64,000 nucleotides of DNA from Zoogloea sp044344315 (GTDB lineage Bacteria; Pseudomonadota; Gammaproteobacteria; Burkholderiales; Rhodocyclaceae), in contig NZ_JBIJDC010000002.1 in assembly GCF_044344315.1 (NCBI RefSeq), positions 1-64,000 of the forward strand. The letters run 5' to 3'. Of this stretch, positions 16,290-24,145 are shown piece by piece. A program made the translations under genes and the position numbers. The first letter of the stretch is position 1. Each line of letters starts with the position of its first letter. The notes under the pieces are model-generated. The model did not search any database. It worked only from the letters and a program-made list of their open reading frames with translations, and was not told where the DNA came from.

Positions 16290-17240
16290 ATGAATGCCCT
16301 GCTGCTCGGCGGCGACATCGGCGGCACCAAGACCTTGCTGGCCCTGGCCTCGGTGGAGGCCGCAGGTGTTTCCATCCTGCGCGAGCAGCGCTACGCCAGT
16401 ACCGGGCATGAAGGGCTCGAAGCCTTGCTGGACGACTTCCTGGCCGGCGGTCCGATACCGGCAGCAGCCTGCTTTGGCGTGGCCGGGCCCACCGATGGGC
16501 AGACGGCCGACCTCACCTACCTGCCCTGGCATCTGTCCGCGCCGAACCTGGGAAAGCGCTTCGGCATCAGGCATGTGGGGCTGGTCAATGATTTTGCCGC
16601 GGCGGCCCACGGGCTGCCCCTGGTCGCGCCAGCACACATCGTGCCGCTGCAGGCCGGCCAGCCGCTGGCCCGGGCGCCCCGGGTCATCCTCGGTGCCGGC
16701 ACCGGCCTGGGGGTAGCAGGCCTGGTGTGGAATGGAAAGCGCAGCCAGGTGGTTCCCGGCGAGGGTGGCCACATGGGCTTCTCGCCCCAGACCCCGGAAC
16801 AACTGACACTGGCGGAGGCGCTGCTGGCCCAAACGGGCCGGGTCAGCGTGGAGGACGTGGTGTCGGGGCCGGGCCTGGTGCGCATCCACCGCTTCCTGGG
16901 CGGTCGGGCAGACAGCCCGGCCGGGATAGGCGCCGCCGCCCTGGACGGCAGCGACCCGATGGCACGCCGGGCCCTTGAGTTGTGGCTGGAAGCCTACGGC
17001 GCCTTCGCCGGCGACCTGGCCCTGCAGTGGCTGGCCCGCGGCGGGGTATACCTGGCGGGAGGAATGGCCGCCAAGCTGCTGCCCGGCGGTGCCGGCGCAG
17101 CCCCCTTCGTGACGGCCTTCAATGCCAAGCGGGAGCATCGCCCACTGGCCGAATCCATGCCAATCCATCTGGTCACCGAGGAACGCCTGGGCCTGCTCGG
17201 CGCCCTGGCCCTGGCCGCGACCCGTCTTCAGAGCGGCTGA
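16290..17240 (+). CDS. glk: glucokinase
   Basis: This enzyme phosphorylates glucose with ATP to glucose-6-phosphate. The 316 residues match bacterial Glk: phosphate loop 'GGDIGGTKT' (7-15), 'GVAGPTDG', 'LVNDFAAAAHGLP' with the catalytic Asp, 'LGAGTGLGVAGL', 'PGEGGHMGFSP' with glucose-binding residues, and 'AGGMAAKLLPG'. The start ATG has only a weak GGG upstream and lies just behind a terminator, so its transcription may depend on read-through. Its end overlaps the end of glgB on the other strand by 13 bp. It would trap glucose released from alpha-glucan breakdown by the enzymes encoded downstream. Confidence 0.93.
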   Translation: MNALLLGGDIGGTKTLLALASVEAAGVSILREQRYASTGHEGLEALLDDFLAGGPIPAAACFGVAGPTDGQTADLTYLPWHLSAPNLGKRFGIRHVGLVNDFAAAAHGLPLVAPAHIVPLQAGQPLARAPRVILGAGTGLGVAGLVWNGKRSQVVPGEGGHMGFSPQTPEQLTLAEALLAQTGRVSVEDVVSGPGLVRIHRFLGGRADSPAGIGAAALDGSDPMARRALELWLEAYGAFAGDLALQWLARGGVYLAGGMAAKLLPGGAGAAPFVTAFNAKREHRPLAESMPIHLVTEERLGLLGALALAATRLQSG

Positions 17241-19093
17241 AGGATCACCACGGCCAGGGGTGGCAGGGTCGCCACCAGACTGGCCGGCCGGTTCATCCAG
17301 GAGCCCTCGACCGCCGCAAGCCGCCCCCCGTTGCCCAGATTGCTCCCACCATAGTGGGCCGAGTCGGAATTGAGGATCTCCCGGTACTCGCCCGCCAGCG
17401 GCACACCGATGCGGTAGTCGCAGCGTGGCTCGGGCGTGAAATTGGCGAGGACCACCACGAAACGCCCATCCCGTGCCAGGCGCAGCCAGGCCAGAACCGA
17501 ATGCTCGCTGTCGTGGCAGTCGATCCATTCGAACCCTTCCGGCTCGAAGTCCTGTTCATGGAGCGCGGGCAGATCGCGATAGAGGTGATTGAGATCGGCG
17601 GAGAGGCGCTGGACGCCGGCGTGGCCGGCATCGGCCAGCAGGGTCCAGTCCAGCTCACGGGCTTCGGACCACTCCCGCACCTGGCCAAACTCCCCCCCCA
17701 TGAACATCAGCTTCTTGCCCGGGGTACACGCCTGCCAGGCCAGCAGCAGGCGCAACTGGGCCCGCCGCCGCCAATCGTCGCCTGGCATCTTGCCGAACAG
17801 CGAGCCCTTGCCATGCACCACCTCATCGTGGGACAGGGGCAGGACAAAGTTCTCGCTGTAGGCATACATCTGGCCGAACGTCAGCTCGTCGTGATGCCAG
17901 CGCCGATGCACCGGGTCACGCCGGAAATAGCGCAGGCTGTCATTCATCCAGCCCATGTTCCACTTCATCGAAAACCCCAGGCCCCCCGTGTAGGCCGGCC
18001 GCGAGACCTGGGGCCAGGCGGTGGACTCCTCGGCCAGGGTGAGGGCGCCGGGAAATTCCCCGTGCACCAGGGTGTTGAGATCGCGCAGGAAGTCGATGGC
18101 CTCCAGGTTCTCGCGCCCACCGAAACGGTTGGGCAGCCACTCACCGGGCCGGCGGGAGTAATCCAGGTAGAGCATGGACGCGACCGCATCCACGCGCAGG
18201 CCGTCGAAATGGAACTCCGCCAGCCACCAGTGGGCCGACGACAGCAGGAAGCTGCGTACCTCGTGGCGGCCGTAGTTGAAGATGTGCGTGCCCCAGTCGG
18301 CATGCACGCCCAGGCGCGGGTCGGCATGCTCATAGAGCGCGGTGCCGTCGTAGCGGGCCAGGGCCCAGTCGTCCTGCGGAAAATGCCCCGGGACCCAGTC
18401 GAGCAGCACCCCCAACCCGGCCTGGTGGCAGGCGTCGATGAAAGCGCGCAGCGCGTCGGGCGAGCCATAACGGGACGTCGGAGCGAAGTAACCGGTGGTC
18501 TGATAGCCCCAGGACTCGTCGAGGGGGTGCTCGGTGATCGGCAGCAACTCCAGGTGGGTATAGCCCTGCTGCAGGGCGTAGGGGATCAGATGCTCCGCCA
18601 GCTCGGACCAATGATAGGGCGAGCCGTCGGCATGACGCATCCACGAGCCCGCATGCAGTTCGTAGATATTGACAGGTGCATGCAGCCAGTCCCAGGCCGC
18701 ACGACGAGCCATCCATTCAGCATCCTGCCAGCGGTGCTGGGATGGGCCCACCACCCGGGCCGCCGAACCGGGGCGCAGCTCAAAACCCCGGGCGTAGGGA
18801 TCGACCTTGCGCAAGCGCGCCCCGCCATCCCGGCAGGTGATCTCGAAACGATACAGGCTGCCCGGCCCGGCGTCCGCCACCCGCCCTTCCCACAGGCCGC
18901 CACTGCCGAGGCGGTGCATGAAGTCGGCATCCCCGTCCCAGGCGTTGAAATCGCCCACCACAGAAACCCGTTCTGCATTGGGCGCCCACACCCGGAACAG
19001 GGTGCCGGCGGCGTCCGGATGGGCGCCCAGCAACCGGTAGGACTGCAGGTTGCGCCCTTCGTTGAAAAGATGCATGGCATCAGATAACTGCAT
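17228..19093 (-). CDS. glgB: 1,4-alpha-glucan branching enzyme
   Basis: This enzyme introduces alpha-1,6 branches into glycogen. The 621 residues comprise a CBM48 domain (about 15-105, 'SYRLLGAHPD', 'RVWAPNAERVSVVGDFNAWDG') and a GH13 barrel with 'WVPGHFPQD', nucleophile Asp302 in 'LRVDAVASMLYLDY', acid/base Glu355 in 'LAEESTAWP' and 'LPLSHDEVVHGKGS', then a C-terminal beta domain. The Asp-Glu spacing of 53 equals that of E. coli GlgB. ATG 19093 is preferred over an upstream open extension because AAGGGGG lies before it and homology starts there. It is divergent from glgC with only 55 bp between start codons, so both promoters must overlap. Confidence 0.95.
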   Translation of the reverse strand: MQLSDAMHLFNEGRNLQSYRLLGAHPDAAGTLFRVWAPNAERVSVVGDFNAWDGDADFMHRLGSGGLWEGRVADAGPGSLYRFEITCRDGGARLRKVDPYARGFELRPGSAARVVGPSQHRWQDAEWMARRAAWDWLHAPVNIYELHAGSWMRHADGSPYHWSELAEHLIPYALQQGYTHLELLPITEHPLDESWGYQTTGYFAPTSRYGSPDALRAFIDACHQAGLGVLLDWVPGHFPQDDWALARYDGTALYEHADPRLGVHADWGTHIFNYGRHEVRSFLLSSAHWWLAEFHFDGLRVDAVASMLYLDYSRRPGEWLPNRFGGRENLEAIDFLRDLNTLVHGEFPGALTLAEESTAWPQVSRPAYTGGLGFSMKWNMGWMNDSLRYFRRDPVHRRWHHDELTFGQMYAYSENFVLPLSHDEVVHGKGSLFGKMPGDDWRRRAQLRLLLAWQACTPGKKLMFMGGEFGQVREWSEARELDWTLLADAGHAGVQRLSADLNHLYRDLPALHEQDFEPEGFEWIDCHDSEHSVLAWLRLARDGRFVVVLANFTPEPRCDYRIGVPLAGEYREILNSDSAHYGGSNLGNGGRLAAVEGSWMNRPASLVATLPPLAVVILQPL

Positions 19094-19148
19094 TCGAGCC
19101 CCCTTCGCGCAGTACCATACGGCAAAACAGCAGCGAGGGAGAACAATC

Positions 19149-20474
19149 GTGGCCCCGAGCAACAACTGTCCGCATCTGCCGTATTGCGAGATGCGTGATC
19201 AGACCGACCTGCGCTTCATCAGCCAGCTCACCCGCAATACATTTGCCGTCATCCTGGCCGGTGGCAGGGGCAGCCGCCTCAAGCAGCTCACCGACTTCCG
19301 CTCCAAACCGGCCGTCCCCTTTGCCGGCAAGTTCCGCATCATCGACTTCACCCTGTCCAACTGCGTCAACTCCGGCATCCGCAAGATCGGTGTGGCCACC
19401 CAATACAAGGCCCATAGCCTGATCCGCCACATCCAACGCGGCTGGAGCTTCCTGGACGGGCGCTTCGGCGAGTTCATCCAGCTCCTCCCCGCCCAGCAGC
19501 AGATCGACGAAAACCAGTGGTACCAGGGCACCGCCGATGCGGTTTACCAGAACCTCAACTTCCTGCGCCACAACAGCCCCCGCCACATCCTGATCGTCGC
19601 CGGCGACCACATCTACAAGATGGATTACGGACGCATGCTGGCCTTCCACGCCCGCCACCAGGCGGACATGAGCGTGGCCTGCATCGATGTCCCCATTGCC
19701 GAGGCGCGGGAGTTCGGCGTCATGAATGTGGATGATGACGGACGGGTCATCGACTTTGTCGAAAAGCCCTCCGATCCGCCGCCCATGCCCGGCAACCCGG
19801 GGCGAGCCCTGGCCTCGATGGGCGTCTACATTTTCAACGCCGACTTTCTCTACGAGCAGCTCCGGCGCGACGCCCAGACCACCGGTTCGAGCCGCGACTT
19901 CGGCAAGGACATCATTCCCCACATCGTTTCGCGCCATCGGGTGTTCGCCCACCGCTTTGCCGAATCCTGCGTGGGCAGCGATCAGCATCAGCCCTACTGG
20001 CGCGATGTGGGCACCATTGATGCCTACTGGGAGGCCAACATGGAGATGACCAAGGTCACCCCGGACCTCAACCTGTATGACCGGGACTGGCCCATCTGGA
20101 CCTACCAGGAGCAGTTGCCGCCGGCCAAGTTCGTGTTTGACGATGAAGACCGCCGGGGCATGGCCGTGGATTCCCTGGTGTCCGGCGGCAGCATCATCTC
20201 CGGGGCGACAGTCAAACGCTCGCTGCTGTTCTCCAGCGTCAACGTGCACAGCTGGGCCACGGTCGAGGATTCGGTGATCCTGCCCAACGTGGATATCGGC
20301 CGGCATGCGGTGATCCGGCGCTGTGTGGTGGACAAGAACGTGCGCATCCCCGAAGGCCTGGCCATCGGGCTGGATCCGGACGAAGACCGCAAACGCTTCG
20401 TCGTATCCCCCGGCGGCATCACCCTGGTCACCGCCGAGATGCTCGGCCAGGGCGCCGCCGCCCGCACCGCCTGA
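19149..20474 (+). CDS. glgC: glucose-1-phosphate adenylyltransferase (ADP-glucose pyrophosphorylase)
   Basis: This is the first committed step of glycogen synthesis: ATP + glucose-1-phosphate to ADP-glucose. The 441 residues show 'AVILAGGRGSRL' (nucleotide loop), 'KPAVPFAGKFRIIDFTLSN', 'WYQGTADAVYQN', 'VAGDHIYKMDY', 'FVEKP' with the glucose-1-phosphate Lys, 'SMGVYIFN' and a C-terminal left-handed beta-helix. GTG 19149 is chosen because AGGGAGAA lies 7 bases upstream. An internal ATG at 19191 (MRDQTDL) is possible and would remove 14 residues. It is the first gene of a five-gene run ending with glgA. Confidence 0.95.
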   Translation: MAPSNNCPHLPYCEMRDQTDLRFISQLTRNTFAVILAGGRGSRLKQLTDFRSKPAVPFAGKFRIIDFTLSNCVNSGIRKIGVATQYKAHSLIRHIQRGWSFLDGRFGEFIQLLPAQQQIDENQWYQGTADAVYQNLNFLRHNSPRHILIVAGDHIYKMDYGRMLAFHARHQADMSVACIDVPIAEAREFGVMNVDDDGRVIDFVEKPSDPPPMPGNPGRALASMGVYIFNADFLYEQLRRDAQTTGSSRDFGKDIIPHIVSRHRVFAHRFAESCVGSDQHQPYWRDVGTIDAYWEANMEMTKVTPDLNLYDRDWPIWTYQEQLPPAKFVFDDEDRRGMAVDSLVSGGSIISGATVKRSLLFSSVNVHSWATVEDSVILPNVDIGRHAVIRRCVVDKNVRIPEGLAIGLDPDEDRKRFVVSPGGITLVTAEMLGQGAAARTA

Positions 20475-20489
20475 GCCAAGGCCGGCACC

Positions 20490-22145
20490 ATGGCGGACCT
20501 CGCCTTCCTGTGGCACATGCACCAGCCGGACTATCGGCACCCGGAAACCGGCCACTTCACCCTGCCCTGGACTCTGCTCCACGCCCTCAAGGACTATCCG
20601 GACATGGCCAGCCACCTGGAGCGCCACCCGGCGATCCGCTGCACGGTCAACTTCGTCCCGGTGCTGCTGGCCCAGATCGAGGACTACTGCGACCAGCTCG
20701 CCACCCGGCAATGGCGCGACCCCCTACTGCGCATCCTGGCCTGGCCCGACCCGGACCACCTCGCCCCGGCCGACCGCAGCTGGCTCCTCGACATGGCCTT
20801 CCGCTGCCACGCCCCAACCATGCTGGAGCCCTTCGCGCCCTACCGGCGCCTGCGCGACCTGCTCACCTTCGTCCGCAGCCAGGACGGCAACGGCCTCGAC
20901 TACCTTGCGGGGCAGTATTACGCCGATCTGGCCACCTGGTATGTGCTCGCCTGGAGCGGCGAGAGCCTGCGCCGCGGCCCCGGCCCCATCGCCGCCCTGA
21001 TGGCCAAGGGCGGCAGCTTCGATCTGGCGGACCGGGAAGCCTTGATCAACGAGATCCGCACCGTGCTGGACGGCCTGACCCCGCGCTACCGGGCCCTTGC
21101 CGAGCGTGGCCAGATTGAACTCTGCTGCACCCCGGCGCACCACCCCCTGGCCCCCCTGTTACTGGATTTCGGCGTCGCCCGGGAGGCCATGCCCGACTGC
21201 CTGCTGCCGGCCGCGCCAGGCTATCCGGGCGGACGCTCGCGGGTGGAGGCCCACCTGCAACTGGCCCGGCAAAGTCACCAGCAACGCTTCGGCCACCTGC
21301 CCGCAGGCCTGTGGCCGGCGGAGGGCGCCTTGTCGCAGGCCTTCCTGCACCAGATCGCCGACGCCGGCTTCACCTGGACGGCCAGCAGCCGCGGCGTCCT
21401 CGAACACTCCGCCGGCCCCGACGCCAATACCGGCATCCCGTGGCAGGCCCCGGAGGGCATCCCCGGTGACCTCACCCTGTTCTTCCGAAACGAGCACCTC
21501 TCCGACCTGATCGGCTTTGAGTACGCCCGCTGGCATGGTCGCGACGCTGCTGCCCATTTCATGGCCGAAGTGACCACCCTGCACCGGCAGGACGCGGACG
21601 CCCTCATCCCGGTCTTCCTCGACGGCGAGAATGCCTGGGAGTACTACCCCTACAACGGCTGGTACTTCTTCAACGATCTCTACGAAGCCCTTGCCGGCAC
21701 ACCAGCCATCACCACCGTCACCCTCTCCGAAGCCACCGACAGGCACCGCCCGCGGCGCCGGCGCCTGCCCGGCCTGACCGCCGGCAGCTGGGTCTTCGGC
21801 ACGCTCTCCACCTGGATCGGCAGCCCCGACAAGAACCACGCCTGGGAGCTGCTCTGCGACGTCAAACAGTGCGTCGACCGGGCCCTCGACAGCGCCAGCC
21901 TCGACGCCGGCCAGCGGCAGCACATCCTTGCCCTGCTCGCCGTGTGTGAAAGCTCCGACTGGTTCTGGTGGCTGGGCGACTACAACGCTCCCGAATCGGT
22001 GAGCGCCTTCGACCACCTCTTTCGCGACAACATCCGCGCCCTTTACCGGCTGCTCGGGCTACCCGCACCCACCAGCCTCGACCACCCCATCAGCCGCGGC
22101 GGTGGTACCCCCGAAAGCGGCGGCACCATGCGGCGCGCCACCTGA
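20490..22145 (+). CDS. GH57 glycoside hydrolase (alpha-amylase/glucanotransferase type)
   Basis: This 551-residue protein opens with 'LAFLWHMHQPDYRH', the GH57 strand-1 signature with its active-site His. The nucleophile Glu278 lies in 'LWPAEGALSQ' and the acid/base Asp378 in 'PVFLDGENAWEYY'. The C-terminal part carries 'SWVFGTLSTWIG' and 'SSDWFWWLGDYN', typical of the DUF3536-like/alpha-amylase GH57 subgroup. It probably acts on alpha-1,4-glucans in the cytoplasm, as no signal peptide is present. It sits 15 bp behind glgC and 20 bp before a second, different GH57 enzyme. Exact specificity (amylase, transferase or branching) cannot be told. Confidence 0.88.
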   Translation: MADLAFLWHMHQPDYRHPETGHFTLPWTLLHALKDYPDMASHLERHPAIRCTVNFVPVLLAQIEDYCDQLATRQWRDPLLRILAWPDPDHLAPADRSWLLDMAFRCHAPTMLEPFAPYRRLRDLLTFVRSQDGNGLDYLAGQYYADLATWYVLAWSGESLRRGPGPIAALMAKGGSFDLADREALINEIRTVLDGLTPRYRALAERGQIELCCTPAHHPLAPLLLDFGVAREAMPDCLLPAAPGYPGGRSRVEAHLQLARQSHQQRFGHLPAGLWPAEGALSQAFLHQIADAGFTWTASSRGVLEHSAGPDANTGIPWQAPEGIPGDLTLFFRNEHLSDLIGFEYARWHGRDAAAHFMAEVTTLHRQDADALIPVFLDGENAWEYYPYNGWYFFNDLYEALAGTPAITTVTLSEATDRHRPRRRRLPGLTAGSWVFGTLSTWIGSPDKNHAWELLCDVKQCVDRALDSASLDAGQRQHILALLAVCESSDWFWWLGDYNAPESVSAFDHLFRDNIRALYRLLGLPAPTSLDHPISRGGGTPESGGTMRRAT

Positions 22146-22165
22146 AACCCCAACGGAGGCCGACC

Positions 22166-24145
22166 TTGACCCGTGCCGTGACCCTGCTGCTGGGCGTACA
22201 TGCCCACCAACCTGTCGGCAACTTCCCCGAGGTGATCGAGGATGCCCACCTGCGCTGCTACAAACCATTTCTGGAGACCCTCAACGCCTATCCGGATTTC
22301 CGCTTTGCCGCCCACTTCTCCGGCTGGCTGCTGGACTGGCTGCGTGAGCGCTTCCCGGAAGACATGGAGATGCTCGCCGGAATGGTGCGGCGCGGCCAGG
22401 TGGAGATGTTCAGCTCCGGCGACACCGAGCCCGTGCTCGCCGCGATCCCGCACCGGGACCGGGTGGGCCAGCTCGCCGCGCTCAACGACAAGCTCGGCAC
22501 CTGGACCGGCGTACGCCCGCAGGGCGCATGGCTTACCGAACGGGTGTGGGAATCCGCCGTTGTCCCGGCGCTGGCCGAAACCGGCATCCGCTACGTGACC
22601 GTCGATGACTACCACTTCTTCTGTACCGGCCGCAGCGCCGACGAGCTGGACGGTCACTTCAGCACCGAGGAAGACGGCACCCGCCTCGATCTCTTTCCCA
22701 TCTCCGAAGCCCTGCGCTACCGCCTGCCCTTCCATCCGGCCCACGAGGTGGTGGCCTACCTGGAGCAGCTGGCCGACAGCGGCCGGCGCGCCGCCATCTA
22801 CTTTGACGACATCGAGAAGTTCGGCATCTGGCCCGAGACCTACGACTGGGTTTACAACCGGGGCTGGCTCAAGGCCCTGGTCGAAGGCGTGCTGGCCAGC
22901 CCGAAGATCCACACCGCCACCTACGCCGACTTCCATGCCCGGCACGCCACCCGGGGCATCGTCTACCTGCCCACCGCCTCCTACAGCGAGATGAACGAGT
23001 GGACCCTGCCCATGCCGGCCGCCGCCACCTATGCCCAGCTCCTCGCCAGCGAGAAGGCCGCCGGGCGCGGCGACCTGCACCGCCCCTTCATCCGCGGCGG
23101 GATCTGGCGCAACTTCCTGTCCCGCTACCCCGAGGCCAACTGGATGCACAAGCGCATGCAGGCCCTGTCGGCGCGCCTCGCCGCACTCCCCGCCGCTCCC
23201 CCGGACCTCACGGGCGCCCTGTACCGCGCCCAGGCCAACGACGCCTACTGGCACGGGCTCTTTGGCGGGCTCTACCTGCCCCACCTGCGCCGGGCCGTGT
23301 GGAACAACATCCTCGCCCTGGAAGCCGGCCTCGATCGCCTGCAGCCCCGCGCCGCCAGCGCACCTACTGATATGGACCTGGACGGCTGTCGGGAGACCTT
23401 CCTCACCACCTCACTGCTGCAGATCGCCCTGCGGGATGACGGGCTCGGCGCCGTCCATGAACTGGCCAGCTATCCCCTGGCCCACAACTTCGGCGATACC
23501 CTGCGCCGCCACCACGAGCATTACCACGAGCGCATCGGCGCCGGCCCCAGCCAGCACGACGGCGCCGGCATCGCCTCGGCCCACGACATCGTGCGTTTCA
23601 AGCATCCGGTGGAGCCCGCCGACGTGCGTCCTGACGCCCATCCCCGGGTTATCTGGCTCGACCAGCTCGACGGCCACGCCCTGACCGACTACCGGCAGGC
23701 CGACAGCACACCCGCGCACTTCCAGCGCGAGGGCATCGACAAGCGCTACACCGTGGATGCCGCCGGTGTCAGCGTGCACTGGCGGCTGCGTGGCCTCGCC
23801 GGGCGGCACTTCGCCACCACCCTCAACCTCGCCATGCCCAGCTGCGATGGCTTCCTCGGCCGCTACGTGCTCGACGACGGCCACATTCCCTGCGGCTTCG
23901 GCCAGGCCCTCGACCTGCCCGAAGCCACCGGGCTGACCCTCGAGGACGGCGTCCTCGGCGGCCTCCTGCACCTCACCTGCAGGCCCCCGGCCCAGATCTG
24001 CGGCCGCCCCCATCACACCGTTTCCCAGTCGGAAGCGGGCTTTGAGAAAATCATGCAGGCTGCCGAGATCCACCTCAGCTGGACGATTCCCGGCGACGAC
24101 TGCACCCTCCAACTCCAGATCACCATCGAGCCCCGTACGCCATGA
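22166..24145 (+). CDS. GH57 4-alpha-glucanotransferase-type enzyme
   Basis: The 659 residues resemble the Thermococcus/Thermotoga GH57 4-alpha-glucanotransferases: 'LLLGVHAHQPVGNFP' at the N-terminus, nucleophile Glu125 in 'AWLTERVWES', acid/base Asp214 in 'AIYFDDIEKFGIWPET', then the all-beta domains ('FLTTSLLQIALRDDG' and following) of DUF1925/DUF1926 type. There is no ATG at the right place. TTG 22166 is chosen because ACGGAGG lies 6 bases before it and the protein then starts exactly at the conserved strand; GTG 22178 is a weaker option. It overlaps glgP by 4 bases. Likely role: remodelling or disproportionating maltodextrins released from glycogen. Confidence 0.9.
   Translation: MTRAVTLLLGVHAHQPVGNFPEVIEDAHLRCYKPFLETLNAYPDFRFAAHFSGWLLDWLRERFPEDMEMLAGMVRRGQVEMFSSGDTEPVLAAIPHRDRVGQLAALNDKLGTWTGVRPQGAWLTERVWESAVVPALAETGIRYVTVDDYHFFCTGRSADELDGHFSTEEDGTRLDLFPISEALRYRLPFHPAHEVVAYLEQLADSGRRAAIYFDDIEKFGIWPETYDWVYNRGWLKALVEGVLASPKIHTATYADFHARHATRGIVYLPTASYSEMNEWTLPMPAAATYAQLLASEKAAGRGDLHRPFIRGGIWRNFLSRYPEANWMHKRMQALSARLAALPAAPPDLTGALYRAQANDAYWHGLFGGLYLPHLRRAVWNNILALEAGLDRLQPRAASAPTDMDLDGCRETFLTTSLLQIALRDDGLGAVHELASYPLAHNFGDTLRRHHEHYHERIGAGPSQHDGAGIASAHDIVRFKHPVEPADVRPDAHPRVIWLDQLDGHALTDYRQADSTPAHFQREGIDKRYTVDAAGVSVHWRLRGLAGRHFATTLNLAMPSCDGFLGRYVLDDGHIPCGFGQALDLPEATGLTLEDGVLGGLLHLTCRPPAQICGRPHHTVSQSEAGFEKIMQAAEIHLSWTIPGDDCTLQLQITIEPRTP

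Noticed and set aside
16982..19087. A plus-strand open frame of 701 codons opposite glgB
   Set aside because: Antisense to glgB, whose catalytic residues and spacing are all in place.
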